Below, piece by piece: positions 33,804-43,445 of a stretch of DNA of 64,000 nucleotides (within the stretch, counting starts at the first letter, position 1; each line of letters starts with the position of its first letter). The notes below the pieces were generated by a model. That model saw nothing but the letters and a program-made list of their open reading frames with translations, made no database searches and was not told the origin of the DNA. The DNA lies in contig JASTVH010000006.1 of the NCBI GenBank assembly GCA_042862465.1, positions 124,001 through 188,000 of the forward strand. The letters run 5' to 3'. Source of the stretch: JASTVH01 sp042862465. GTDB lineage: Bacteria; Pseudomonadota; Gammaproteobacteria; Pseudomonadales; Oleiphilaceae. The position numbers were made by a program, and so were the translations under genes.

Positions 33804-36440
33804 ATGCGTACAAGCCAACCGCAAACCATCTATCTCAAGGACTATCGCGAGCCCGGTTTCTGGATCGACCACATCGATCTGCGTTTCGAGCTGTTCGAGG
33901 ACGGCGCCCGCGTGCATTCGGCACTGACGATTCGCCGCAATCCCAACGTGGAGCGTGAAGAGACGCTGACCCTGGATGGCGAGGAGCTGACGCTGGAGTC
34001 CCTGGCGATCGACGGGCGGCAACTGGACAGTGACGAGTACCGCGCTGATCCCAGCAGCCTGGAAATCGACAACGTCCCGGATGGTTTTATTCTCAGCGTC
34101 GTGACCTGGATCCGGCCCCAGGACAACACCCGGCTGGACGGCCTCTACAAATCGTCCGGCATGTTCTGTACCCAGTGCGAAGCCGAGGGTTTCCGCCGTA
34201 TCACCTACTACCTGGATCGCCCGGATGTGATGGCCCGCTTCAAGACCCGCATCGAGGCGGACAAGGAGTCGTATCCCATTCTGCTGTCCAATGGCAACGA
34301 GGTGGACCGCAGCGATCTCGACAACGGCCGCCATCAGGTGACCTGGGAAGACCCGTTTCCCAAACCCAGCTATCTCTTTGCGTTGGTTGCAGGCGATCTG
34401 GTGGAAAAAACCGATAGCTTTACCACGGCCTCCGGTCGCGAGGTGGCCCTGCGGATGTATGTGGAGCCACGTAATCGGGACAAGACCGATCACGCCATGA
34501 CTTCCCTGAAAAACGCCATGCGCTGGGACGAGGAGGTTTACGGTCGGGAATACGACCTTGATGTCTTCATGATCGTTGCCGTGGACGACTTCAATATGGG
34601 GGCCATGGAGAACAAGGGCCTCAACATCTTCAATTCGTCCTGCGTGCTGGCGAACCCCAAGACGGCCACCGATGGCACCTTCGAGACCATCGAAAGCATC
34701 GTCGCCCACGAGTATTTCCACAACTGGTCCGGCAACCGTGTGACCTGCCGCGACTGGTTCCAGCTCAGCCTCAAGGAAGGGTTCACGGTTTTCCGGGATA
34801 CCCAGTTTTCCTCGGACATGAACTCGCCCACGGTCAAGCGCATCCAGGACGTTAACATGCTGCGCACGGCCCAGTTTGCCGAGGATGCCGGGCCTATGGC
34901 GCACCCGATCCGGCCCGATTCCTACATCGAGATTTCCAACTTCTACACCCTGACCGTTTACGAGAAGGGCGCGGAAGTGGTGCGGATGATCCACAACCTG
35001 CTGGGGCCGGACGGCTTCCGCAAAGGCAGTGATCTCTACTTCGAGCGCCATGACGGGCAGGCGGTGACCACCGATGACTTCGTCAAGGCCATGGAGGATG
35101 CCACCGGCCGCGACCTGACCCAGTTCCGCCGCTGGTATGATCAGGCCGGTACGCCGGTGGTTGAGGTGGAGGACGAGTATGACGCTGACCAGCGTGTCTA
35201 CCGCCTCAAGATTCGCCAGTCCTGTCCGCCGACGCCCGGCCAGAAGGAGAAGAAGCCCTTCCACATTCCCTTTGCCGTGGGGCTGCTGGATGGGCAGGGG
35301 AATCCCGTCCCGCTCAAGCTTGCCGGTGACGACGAGGCGCCCCTGGAGCGGGTGCTGGAGCTGACCGAACCGGAGCACCTCTATGAATTCCAGGATGTGG
35401 CCGAGCAGCCGGTGCCTTCATTGCTGCGTGATTTCTCGGCACCGGTGAAACTGCGATACCCGTGGACGCGTGATCAGCTGACGTTCCTGATGAGCCATGA
35501 TCCGGACGGCTTCAATCGCTGGGATGCGGGTCAGCGGCTGGCGGTGGACAACATCCTGGCGCTGTACGAAAAGCGCGAGTCGGCGGTGGATGAGCGTCTG
35601 GTGGAGGCCTATCGCAGCCTCCTGAAGGACGACACTCTGGACCAGGCCCTGGTGGCCAAGATGCTGTCTCTGCCCAGCGTGCCCTACCTGGTGGAGCAGG
35701 TGAGTGCCGCTGATGTGGGCGCCCTGTTCGAGGCCCGCAAGCAGGTGCTGACGGTGCTGGCCAATGCCCTTCGGGATGAGCTGTCCGCGTGTTACCAGCG
35801 TCATCGGCCGGAGGGCGAGTACACCGTGGAGCCGCTGGCTGTGGCCGGGCGTGCCCTGCGGAATACGGCGCTGGCCTGGCTCACCTATATCGGAGACGAC
35901 GAAGCCAAGCGGCTGGCGCAGCGCCAGTTTGATGCGGCCGATAACATGACCGACGAGATGGGAGCGCTCGGAGCGCTGGCCGTGTCCCGCTTCGAAGCGG
36001 AACGCAGTGCCGCGCTGAGCCGTTTCTATGACCGTTGGAAGGCCGATCCGCAGGTGGTGGATCAGTGGTTCTCCGTGCAGAGCGCCAGTGAGTATACCGG
36101 CAGCCTGTCCCAGGTGCAGGCGCTGTTGGAGCATCCGGCATTCGACTGGAAGAATCCCAACAAGATTCGCTCAGTCATCGGCGCGTTTGCCATGCGCAAC
36201 CACCGCCACTTCCACGCGGCCGATGGTTCCGGTTACCAGTTCCTGGCCGACCAGATCATCCGCCTGGACGATGCCAATCCGCAGATCGCGGCACGCCTCT
36301 GCACACCGCTGACCGGCTGGCGCAAGTACGCCCCGGAGCTGCAGGAGCACATGCTCTCGGCGCTCAAGCGCATCATCGGTCTGCCGACACTTTCCAAGGA
36401 CGTGTACGAGATTGTGTCGAAGAGTCTGAAAACCGACTGA
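33804..36440 (+). CDS. pepN: Aminopeptidase N
   Basis: This 878-residue M1-family zinc aminopeptidase is cytoplasmic and removes N-terminal residues from peptides. The exopeptidase motif GAMEN is present (MGAMENKG). The zinc site is H302-E-Y-F-H306 with E325 nineteen residues later, matching H297/H301/E320 of the E. coli enzyme. C-terminal superhelical repeats fill the rest. GGGAAGGGACAGG lies just before the ATG. It follows the DUF2797 gene by 18 bp and probably closes that operon. Confidence 0.97.
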   Translation: MRTSQPQTIYLKDYREPGFWIDHIDLRFELFEDGARVHSALTIRRNPNVEREETLTLDGEELTLESLAIDGRQLDSDEYRADPSSLEIDNVPDGFILSVVTWIRPQDNTRLDGLYKSSGMFCTQCEAEGFRRITYYLDRPDVMARFKTRIEADKESYPILLSNGNEVDRSDLDNGRHQVTWEDPFPKPSYLFALVAGDLVEKTDSFTTASGREVALRMYVEPRNRDKTDHAMTSLKNAMRWDEEVYGREYDLDVFMIVAVDDFNMGAMENKGLNIFNSSCVLANPKTATDGTFETIESIVAHEYFHNWSGNRVTCRDWFQLSLKEGFTVFRDTQFSSDMNSPTVKRIQDVNMLRTAQFAEDAGPMAHPIRPDSYIEISNFYTLTVYEKGAEVVRMIHNLLGPDGFRKGSDLYFERHDGQAVTTDDFVKAMEDATGRDLTQFRRWYDQAGTPVVEVEDEYDADQRVYRLKIRQSCPPTPGQKEKKPFHIPFAVGLLDGQGNPVPLKLAGDDEAPLERVLELTEPEHLYEFQDVAEQPVPSLLRDFSAPVKLRYPWTRDQLTFLMSHDPDGFNRWDAGQRLAVDNILALYEKRESAVDERLVEAYRSLLKDDTLDQALVAKMLSLPSVPYLVEQVSAADVGALFEARKQVLTVLANALRDELSACYQRHRPEGEYTVEPLAVAGRALRNTALAWLTYIGDDEAKRLAQRQFDAADNMTDEMGALGALAVSRFEAERSAALSRFYDRWKADPQVVDQWFSVQSASEYTGSLSQVQALLEHPAFDWKNPNKIRSVIGAFAMRNHRHFHAADGSGYQFLADQIIRLDDANPQIAARLCTPLTGWRKYAPELQEHMLSALKRIIGLPTLSKDVYEIVSKSLKTD

Positions 36441-36447
36441 AAACCTG

Positions 36448-36470
36448 GCGGGGGCGCAAGCCCCCGCTTT
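36448..36470 (+). terminator. Hairpin terminator after pepN
   Basis: GCGGGGGC-GCAA-GCCCCCGC is a perfect 8-bp stem followed by TTT, 7 bp after the pepN stop. The T-run is short. Confidence 0.65.
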
Positions 36471-36874
36471 CGCCAAAAAACCGCAGAACTCCGCCCGTCA
36501 TACCCGCGTTGAACATGACCACACGCTGAAAGACGTCCGACGTCCAAATTCCGGCGTCCGACCTCTGACGTCCAACGCCAACCGACAGCTGACCCACCCC
36601 GGTCGCCACAGTCCTCACTCTGTTTCAATCGCTTACAAAATTCCCGTTGCCTCAAAGGCCTTCCTCCCCGACTATGGCCCGCCGCGAGAATCCATTCGGG
36701 TGCCATTTTCGGATGCGCCCACAAGAAAAACAATTTCGTGCTTCCTTAATGGACATTGGCGATTGTTCAGCTAGGCTTTTGAAACTGGCCCATTTTACGA
36801 ACCAAGAACAGATTCCAGGGCCTCTCTCCGGCTAATCAAAGCGACCCGACTTGGTTTTAAAGACAAGGTTAATA
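36471..36874. repeat. Intergenic region with a decayed heptamer repeat
   Basis: At 36531-36577 several copies of CGTCCGA/CGTCCAA variants occur (GACGTCCGACGTCCAAAT and CGTCCGACCTCTGACGTCC), a degenerate relative of the tracts at 584 and 23436. The remaining 300 bp up to the DUF1329 gene show no gene, RNA or clear operator. This stretch must hold that gene's promoter. Confidence 0.6.
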
Positions 36875-38266
36875 ATGATGCGCAAGAACAAGTGGCTCCT
36901 CAGCGGATTGTTGACGCTGTCTCTCCTGGGCTCCAGTGCCCATGCCGCCGTATCCCAGGCACAGGCAAACCGCCTGGGGAAGGATTTAACACCGTTCGGT
37001 TCCGAGCGTGATGGCAATGCCGCGGGCACCATTCCGGACTGGACCGGCGGGCTGACCGAGCCGCCTGAAGGCTATGAAGGTTCCGGGCAGTTCCATATCA
37101 ACCCGTTCCCTGAAGATGAGGTCCTGTTCCGCATCACCAACAAGAATGCGGGCCAGTTCGAAGATCATCTGAGCGAGGGCACCAAGGCCCTGCTGGACAC
37201 CTATCCGACCACCTATAACGTACAGGTCTACAAGAGCCGTCGTACCCACGCGGTGCCGGATTGGATCGAAAAGAACACCATGCGTAATGCCACCAACGCC
37301 GAACTGGTGCAGGGCGGTAGCGGTATCGAGGATGCCTACGGCGGTTATCCGTTCCCGATCCTGAGTGGCAGCAATGAGGAGAAGGCGCAGCAGGCCATTT
37401 GGAACCATCTGACCCGTTGGCGGGGTATTTTCCTGACTCGTCGCTCCAGTGAAGTGGCGGTGCAGACCAATGGCGACTACAGCCTGACCACCTCACAGCA
37501 GGAAGTGTTCTTTAAATACGATGATCCGAACGTAGACAGCTTCAAGGATCTGGATAACACCATCTTCAAGTACCTGTCATTCACCAAATCGCCGCCCCGT
37601 CTGGCCGGTGGCGCGGTACTGATTCACGAAACCCTCAACCAGATTGTCGAGCCGCGTCGGGCGTGGGGTTACAACGCCGGTCAGCGCCGTGTGCGTCGTG
37701 CGCCGAACCTGGCCTACGACTCACCGATCGCAGCAGCGGATAACCTGCGCACCGCCGACGACACCGATATGTTCAACGGTGCCCTCGACCGCTACAACTG
37801 GAGCTACAAGGGCGTCAAGGAAATCTACATCCCCTACAACAATTACAAGATCTCCCAGCAGGGGCTGAAGTATTCCAAGATCCTCGGCGTTTCCCACATC
37901 AATCCCGACCTGGTTCGTTGGGAGTTGCACCGGGTTCACGTGGTCGAGGCTGAGCTGAAAAAGAATGCCCGCCATATCTACAAGAAACGTCGTTTCTACA
38001 TTGATGCGGACAGCTGGAATATCGCCCTGGTTGATCAGTACGACACGCGTGGTGATCTGTGGCGCGTCAGTATGGCCATGCTGAAGAACTTCTATGAACT
38101 GCCGGGCGTATGGACGACTCTCGATGTGTTCTATGACCTTCAGGCACGACGCTATCACGTGCAGGGCCTGGATACGGAGGAGCCGGAAACCCGTGTCTTC
38201 ACCGATCGTATTCCGAACGAGCGCTACTTCTCGCCGTTCTCCCTGCGCCGTCGGGGTGTTCGATAG
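36875..38266 (+). CDS. DUF1329 outer-membrane-associated protein
   Basis: This 463-residue exported protein has a signal peptide ending SSAHA before AVSQ (about residue 24). The mature part shows the family pattern (RLGKDLTPFGSERDGNAAGTI near the start, then GYNAGQRRVRRAPN, and ISQQGLKYSKILGVSHINPDL later) and resembles lipoprotein-localisation (LolA/B-like) beta folds. DUF1329 proteins usually occur with DUF1302, YCF48 and RND partners in hydrocarbon- or lipid-related clusters. Two of those follow here. The ATG at 36875 with AAGG 6 bp upstream is used. Confidence 0.9.
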   Translation: MMRKNKWLLSGLLTLSLLGSSAHAAVSQAQANRLGKDLTPFGSERDGNAAGTIPDWTGGLTEPPEGYEGSGQFHINPFPEDEVLFRITNKNAGQFEDHLSEGTKALLDTYPTTYNVQVYKSRRTHAVPDWIEKNTMRNATNAELVQGGSGIEDAYGGYPFPILSGSNEEKAQQAIWNHLTRWRGIFLTRRSSEVAVQTNGDYSLTTSQQEVFFKYDDPNVDSFKDLDNTIFKYLSFTKSPPRLAGGAVLIHETLNQIVEPRRAWGYNAGQRRVRRAPNLAYDSPIAAADNLRTADDTDMFNGALDRYNWSYKGVKEIYIPYNNYKISQQGLKYSKILGVSHINPDLVRWELHRVHVVEAELKKNARHIYKKRRFYIDADSWNIALVDQYDTRGDLWRVSMAMLKNFYELPGVWTTLDVFYDLQARRYHVQGLDTEEPETRVFTDRIPNERYFSPFSLRRRGVR

Positions 38267-38431
38267 GAACACGTAAAAGACAACAGCCGGGCTGAGGGCG
38301 AACCGTCCCAGCCGGGTTCTTCCGGGGCGTTGGTGCGGCTTGTCTGCATCAACGCTTCGGCATGTGTCGGTCTCCTGTACGGAGGCTGTTAGAGAAAGTA
38401 ACGATTTAGCAAACCAAAAAAGGCGAAGTGA

Positions 38432-39577
38432 ATGGTTAAACCTTCGATGCTTAAGACGCTGGGCTCCGCATGCCTTTGCCTGGGCTTGGCCGTGGGCAGT
38501 GGCAAGGCTCTGGCGGCGACGGATGTCCTCGAGACGCCGGCCATGGAGACGCAGCTTGCCGATGACTCCCTCCTGCTGGACATTGATGATGCCGGCGACC
38601 GCCTGGTAGCCGCAGGGACACGCGGGCACATTATCTACTCGGAGGATCGTGGGCAGACCTGGACCCAGGCACAAGTGCCGGTGTCCACACTGCTGACGGC
38701 CATCGATTTCCCGACTGCAGATACCGGCTGGGCCGTGGGGCATGGCGGCGTCGTGCTGCGCACCACCGATGGCGGGACGACCTGGGAAAAAGTGTTCGAC
38801 GGTTATCGCGCATCGGAGTTGACCATCAGCTATCTGGAGGACCAGATCGCCGAACTGGAACAGAAAATCGAGGAGGCGCCGGACAACAAGAAGTCGGACC
38901 TTGAGTGGAAGCTCGAAGGGCTGCAGTTCACGTTGGAAGATGCTCAATATGATGCCGAGGTGGGGCCGTGGAAGCCGCTGTTGGACGTCTGGTTCCGGGA
39001 TGCCAACCACGGCTTCGTGATAGGCGCCTATGGAATGATCTTCCATACCAAGGATGGCGGCGAGACCTGGACCAACTGGGCTGGCCAGATCAAGAACGAA
39101 AACCGCTTCCACTACAACGCCATCGCCCAGATCACTGGCGGTGCGCTGTTTATTGGTGGGGAAGCGGGCACGCTCTATCGCTCGACGGACGGCGGAGAAA
39201 CCTGGGAAACCCTCGATAGCCCTTACAGCGGGTCTTTCTTCGGTATCTCTGGCACGGGTAACGTGAATGAGGTCGTGGCGTTCGGGCTGCGTGGTCATGT
39301 ATTCCGTTCCACCGACCTGGGGCGTACCTGGACCTCGGTTTCCACGCCCACCGAAAGTACGCTGACAGGGGCGGCAGCAGGCGACAACAATCGTCTGGTG
39401 ATCGTGGGTAATGACGGTGCGGTGATCGTAAGCAATGATGCCGGCGAGTCCTTCCGCGGCCAGACCCGTGAAGATCGAACATCGCTGTTGTCGGTTCGGA
39501 TTCTGCCGAACCAGGATCTTCTCATTGTGGGGGAAGACGGTGTCGTGCACGCCGGCCCCAATGGCCTGACGCAATGA
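38432..39577 (+). CDS. Exported YCF48-like beta-propeller protein
   Basis: This 381-residue periplasmic protein has a signal peptide (about 1-28, ending GKALA). The rest is a propeller made of BNR/YCF48 repeats with Asp-box turns (SEDRGQTW, TTDGGTTW, TKDGGETW, STDGGETW, STDLGRTW). A short coiled-coil insertion (about 130-165, rich in Glu and Lys) interrupts the propeller. The family is related to the photosystem assembly factor YCF48, but in heterotrophs it accompanies RND exporters and probably helps assemble or scaffold them. The RND gene starts 49 bp later. Confidence 0.9.
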   Translation: MVKPSMLKTLGSACLCLGLAVGSGKALAATDVLETPAMETQLADDSLLLDIDDAGDRLVAAGTRGHIIYSEDRGQTWTQAQVPVSTLLTAIDFPTADTGWAVGHGGVVLRTTDGGTTWEKVFDGYRASELTISYLEDQIAELEQKIEEAPDNKKSDLEWKLEGLQFTLEDAQYDAEVGPWKPLLDVWFRDANHGFVIGAYGMIFHTKDGGETWTNWAGQIKNENRFHYNAIAQITGGALFIGGEAGTLYRSTDGGETWETLDSPYSGSFFGISGTGNVNEVVAFGLRGHVFRSTDLGRTWTSVSTPTESTLTGAAAGDNNRLVIVGNDGAVIVSNDAGESFRGQTREDRTSLLSVRILPNQDLLIVGEDGVVHAGPNGLTQ

Positions 39578-39626
39578 TGATGTCCCAGCCGCTGTTCCGT
39601 ATTGAGTTGATTGAGAGGACTGCTTA

Positions 39627-42020
39627 ATGTCTAACCCCAAGCACGACAAGGGTGAACACTATTTTCTGTCGCCCCAGGCGGAGCCCTTCCTGGAGCGAAT
39701 GATATTCAACAATCGCGCCCTGATTCTGATTGCCTTTTTCCTGTTGACGCTGTTTCTGGGCTACAACGCGACCAAGATTGAGCCGGACGCCAGTTTCGAG
39801 CGCCTGATCCCGCTTGAGCATCCCTATATCGTGAATATGCTCAAGCACCGAGATGACCTGGAGAACCTCGGTAACTTTGTTCGTATTGCTGTCGAATCGA
39901 AGAAAGGGGATATCTTCAGCAAGGAGTACATGGACACCCTGAAGAAGATCACCGATGAGGTGTTCTATCTCAGTGGGGTGGACCGCTCCGGTCTCAAGTC
40001 GCTCTGGACACCGAATGTCCGCTGGGTGGAGGTGACCGAGCAGGGCTTCCAGGGCGGTACCGTTATCCCGGACGATTACGACGGCTCGCCCGAAAGCCTC
40101 AACCAGCTGCGCCAGAATATTCTGCGTTCCGGTGAGGTGGGCAGCCTGGTGGCGGACAACTTCAAGTCCACCATCATCTATGCGCCGCTCTACGAAAAAG
40201 ACCCTGAAACCGGCAAGTCCCTGGACTACGCCGAGTTCTCCCAAACCCTGGAAAAGAAAATCCGGGAGAAGTACGAAGCGCAGAATCCCAACATCGACAT
40301 CCACATTGTCGGCTTTGCCAAGAAAGTGGGTGACCTGATTGCCGGCATTGCCTCGATTGCCATGTTCGCGGTCATCACCATCGGTCTGGCCGGTGTCCTG
40401 CTGTACTGGTATTCCCGCTGCCTGGCCGGCACCCTGGTGCCGATTGTCACCTCCATCATTGCGGTGTTCTGGCAGCTGGGCATCCTGCGTCTGCTCGGCT
40501 ACGGCATGGACCCGTACTCTGTTCTTGTGCCGTTCCTGGTCTTCGCGATCGGTATCAGTCACGGGGTTCAGATTGTCAACGCCATGGCCCTGGAAGCCTC
40601 CAAGGGTTTCGATCCGCTGACTTCCGCACGGCTGGCGTTCCGACAGCTGTATATCCCGGGCATGCTGGCGCTGGTCAGTGACGCCATCGGCTTCCTGACG
40701 CTGCTGTTCATTGAAATCGACGTTATCCGTGACCTGGCGGTTGCGGCCGGTATCGGTGTGGCAGTGATCATCGTCACCAACCTGGTTCTGCATCCGCTGA
40801 TCATGTCGTACATCGGCATCACCAAGTCCGGCATCCGTCACATGCAGAAGCATGATGACAAGGCCGACCGGAAGTGGCGGATCATGTCCTATTTCTCCCA
40901 CCCGGGAGTGGCGCCGATTTCCCTGCTGATTGCGATCCTGGGCCTGGGTCTGGGCATCTACTACAAGCAGGATCTCAAGATCGGCGACCTGGACCAGGGC
41001 GCGCCCGAACTGCGCCAGGACAGTCGCTATAACATGGACAACGCCTTCATCATCAACAACTACAGTACGTCCGCGGACGTGCTGGTGGTGATGGTGGAAA
41101 CGCCGAAGGAGCAGTGTACCGAGTACAACGTGCTGACGGCGATGGACCGGCTGCAGTGGAAGCTGGAGAACACCGAGGGCGTACAGTCCACGGCATCACT
41201 GGCCAATGTGTCCAAGATCGTGACCAAGGCGCTCAACGAGGGCAGCTTCAAGTGGTACGAGATCTCGCGTAACCAGACCATCATCAACGCCTCGATCCAG
41301 CGGGCACCGTCGGGTCTGATCAACACCAACTGTGATCTGACGCCGCTGCTGGCGTTCCTGGACGACCACAAGGCGGAAACCCTCAAGAACGTGGTGAAGG
41401 TGGTTGAGGAATACGCTGCCGAGAACAACAGTGAAGACCACCGCTTCCTGCTGGGTGCCGGTAACGGCGGTGTTGAGGCCGCGACGAACCAGGTCATCGA
41501 GAAGGCCAAGAACCTGATGCTGCTGTTTGTCTACGCGGTGGTGGCGTCACTGTGCTTCCTGACCTTCCGCTCCCTGCGTGCGGTGATCTGTATCATCACG
41601 CCGCTGGCACTGACGTCCGTGCTGTGTGAGGCGTTGATGGCGCAGCTGGGGATTGGCGTCAAGGTGGCGACGCTGCCGGTGATTGCGCTGGGTGTGGGTA
41701 TCGGTGTCGACTATGGCATCTACATCTACACCAAGTTCGAACACTTCCTGCTCAACGGCAAGACGCTGCAGGAAGCCTACTTTGAAACCCTGCGCACCAC
41801 GGGTAAGGCAGTTTGCTTCACTGGTGTCACGCTGGCATTGGGTGTTGTCACCTGGATCTTCTCACCGATCAAGTTCCAGGCCGATATGGGCATCCTGCTG
41901 TTCTTCATGTTCCTGTGGAACATGATCGGCGCCATCTGGCTGCTGCCGGCCCTGGCCCGCTTCCTGTTGCGGCCGGACAAGATGGTCGCCAAGGCGCGCG
42001 CCAAGGAAAACGGTCAATAA
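39627..42020 (+). CDS. RND-superfamily exporter (MMPL/sterol-sensing type)
   Basis: This 797-residue inner-membrane protein has two repeats. Each has one helix, a large periplasmic loop and a five-helix bundle (bundles about 235-400 and 620-785). The conserved GISHGVQIVNAMALE and GVGIGVDYGIYIYTKFE segments are the charged-helix signatures of predicted exporters of this class. It is proton-driven, and the substrates are probably hydrophobic or lipid-like, judging from the DUF1329/YCF48 neighbours. No membrane-fusion protein or TolC gene is nearby, as is usual for this subgroup. Confidence 0.92.
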   Translation: MSNPKHDKGEHYFLSPQAEPFLERMIFNNRALILIAFFLLTLFLGYNATKIEPDASFERLIPLEHPYIVNMLKHRDDLENLGNFVRIAVESKKGDIFSKEYMDTLKKITDEVFYLSGVDRSGLKSLWTPNVRWVEVTEQGFQGGTVIPDDYDGSPESLNQLRQNILRSGEVGSLVADNFKSTIIYAPLYEKDPETGKSLDYAEFSQTLEKKIREKYEAQNPNIDIHIVGFAKKVGDLIAGIASIAMFAVITIGLAGVLLYWYSRCLAGTLVPIVTSIIAVFWQLGILRLLGYGMDPYSVLVPFLVFAIGISHGVQIVNAMALEASKGFDPLTSARLAFRQLYIPGMLALVSDAIGFLTLLFIEIDVIRDLAVAAGIGVAVIIVTNLVLHPLIMSYIGITKSGIRHMQKHDDKADRKWRIMSYFSHPGVAPISLLIAILGLGLGIYYKQDLKIGDLDQGAPELRQDSRYNMDNAFIINNYSTSADVLVVMVETPKEQCTEYNVLTAMDRLQWKLENTEGVQSTASLANVSKIVTKALNEGSFKWYEISRNQTIINASIQRAPSGLINTNCDLTPLLAFLDDHKAETLKNVVKVVEEYAAENNSEDHRFLLGAGNGGVEAATNQVIEKAKNLMLLFVYAVVASLCFLTFRSLRAVICIITPLALTSVLCEALMAQLGIGVKVATLPVIALGVGIGVDYGIYIYTKFEHFLLNGKTLQEAYFETLRTTGKAVCFTGVTLALGVVTWIFSPIKFQADMGILLFFMFLWNMIGAIWLLPALARFLLRPDKMVAKARAKENGQ

Positions 42021-42037
42021 GCCGTTATGCCAGAAAG

Positions 42038-42064
42038 ACGGAGCCTTCGGGCTCCGTTTTTTTT
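42038..42064 (+). terminator. Terminator of the DUF1329-YCF48-RND unit
   Basis: ACGGAGCC-TTCG-GGCTCCGT with a stable tetraloop is followed by seven T, 18 bp after the RND stop. Confidence 0.92.
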
Positions 42065-42065
42065 G

Positions 42066-42087
42066 CGTCTGGCGTCAGACGTCCGAC
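42066..42087. repeat. Short decayed heptamer repeat
   Basis: CGTCTGGCGTCAGACGTCC repeats the CGTC spacing of the heptamer family in degenerate form right after the terminator. It is too short to be sure. Confidence 0.4.
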
Positions 42088-42305
42088 CCCCATCTCATAC
42101 AGCCGTTTGCAATTAACGATTTTTACTTCGCGCACTACTTTCCCCGCCACGTCAGCCGCTTAGACCTACGTCGCCTTTATTTCCGCGCAACCCTGAGTTA
42201 TGTTTGGGCTTACGTGAGTTCGTCTTCCTGCGTGTTCACGGGGTAAGAGGCGCAGGGCTGGGACTCGCCAGGACCACACAACAAAGCAAAAGAAGGAACA
42301 ATGGC

Positions 42306-43286
42306 ATGGCCTTGAAAAAAACACTCACGACTTTTGTCGTAGCCGCTTCGGTTGGTCTGGGTTCTTTGGGCGCGTCCGCCGCACCCAAGGAGCAGCAATT
42401 CATCACGATTGGTACCGGTGGTGTCACCGGTGTCTACTACCCGGCTGGTGGTGCCATCTGCCGTCTGGTCAACAAGAACCGCAGTGATCACGGTATCCGC
42501 TGTTCCGTTGAGAGTACCGGCGGTTCCGTCTACAACCTGAATGCCATCCGTCAGGACGAGCTGGATTTCGGTGTTGCCCAGTCAGACTGGCAGTACCACG
42601 CCTACAATGGCACCAGCAAATTCTCCGATGCCGGTCCCAACAAGAAGCTGCGGGCCGTTTTCTCCCTGCATCCGGAGCCGTTTACTGTGGTGGCCCGCAA
42701 GGATGCCAACGTCAAGAACTTCAAGGACCTGGAAGGCAAACGTGTGAACGTGGGTAACCCGGGTTCCGGTCAGCGTGCGACCGCTGAGGTGCTGCTCGAA
42801 GCCATGGGCTGGAGCATGGACAAGTTCGCGGCTGCCCAGGAGCTGAAGGCATCCGAGCACTCCCAGGCACTGTGCGACAACAAGATCGATGCGTTCTTCT
42901 ACACTGTCGGTCACCCTTCCGGTTCCATCAAGGAAGCCACTACCTCCTGTGACGTCAATCTGGTCAACGTCGATAACGACGCGGTCCACAAGCTGGTCAA
43001 GGAGAACCCTTACTACCGCATGACCACCATCCCCGGCGATCTTTACGGTTTGAAGGACGATGCCACGACCTTCGGTGTGGCCGCCACCTTCGTGACTTCT
43101 TCAGACGTGCCGGAAGACGTGGTCTACACCCTGGTCAAGTCGGTGTTCGAGAACTTTGACAGCTTCCGTCGCCTGCACCCGGCGTTTGAGCACCTGAAAA
43201 AGGAAGAGATGGTGAAGGATGCACTCAGTGCGCCGCTCCATGCAGGTGCCAAGAAGTACTACAAGGAAGTCGGTCTGATCGACTGA
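42306..43286 (+). CDS. TAXI-family TRAP transporter binding protein
   Basis: This 326-residue periplasmic receptor has a signal peptide (about 1-25, ending GASAA before PKEQ). The mature protein starts with FITIGTGGVTGVYYPAGG, the TAXI-family hallmark, followed by CSVESTGGSVYNLNAI and the VGNPGSGQR segment. It captures an organic acid or similar solute and hands it to the fused TRAP permease encoded 159 bp downstream. The ATG at 42306 is set by the signal peptide and GAAGGAAC upstream. In-frame codons before it do not look coding. Confidence 0.93.
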   Translation: MALKKTLTTFVVAASVGLGSLGASAAPKEQQFITIGTGGVTGVYYPAGGAICRLVNKNRSDHGIRCSVESTGGSVYNLNAIRQDELDFGVAQSDWQYHAYNGTSKFSDAGPNKKLRAVFSLHPEPFTVVARKDANVKNFKDLEGKRVNVGNPGSGQRATAEVLLEAMGWSMDKFAAAQELKASEHSQALCDNKIDAFFYTVGHPSGSIKEATTSCDVNLVNVDNDAVHKLVKENPYYRMTTIPGDLYGLKDDATTFGVAATFVTSSDVPEDVVYTLVKSVFENFDSFRRLHPAFEHLKKEEMVKDALSAPLHAGAKKYYKEVGLID

Positions 43287-43301
43287 TCGGGTCTGGCTGT
43301 G

Positions 43302-43337
43302 GGCGCCTGCGTGGAGACTCTGCGTAGGCGCCTTTTT
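43302..43337 (+). terminator. Hairpin between TAXI protein and permease genes
   Basis: GGCGCCTGCG and TGCGTAGGCGCC can pair around a 9-nt loop and are followed by TTTTTGTTTTT. It probably stops part of the transcripts, giving more binding protein than permease. Confidence 0.75.
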
Positions 43338-43445
43338 GTTTTTGCCGTCCCTGAAGGAACTTGCCGGGGCTGTCATGTCGCCCCTCGCTTCATGGGCGGT
43401 TCCAACATCCCGCCCGTAGTGTGATGAACACAGGTAGGTAGGTGC

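Noticed and set aside
32916..35378. 820-residue open frame on the minus strand
   Set aside because: It lies antisense to yeaC, DUF2797 and pepN, whose motifs and ribosome-binding sites are clear. The antisense frame is a by-product of high-GC codon use.
37721..39649. 642-residue minus-strand open frame
   Set aside because: It crosses the DUF1329, YCF48 and RND genes in antisense. It has no family features.
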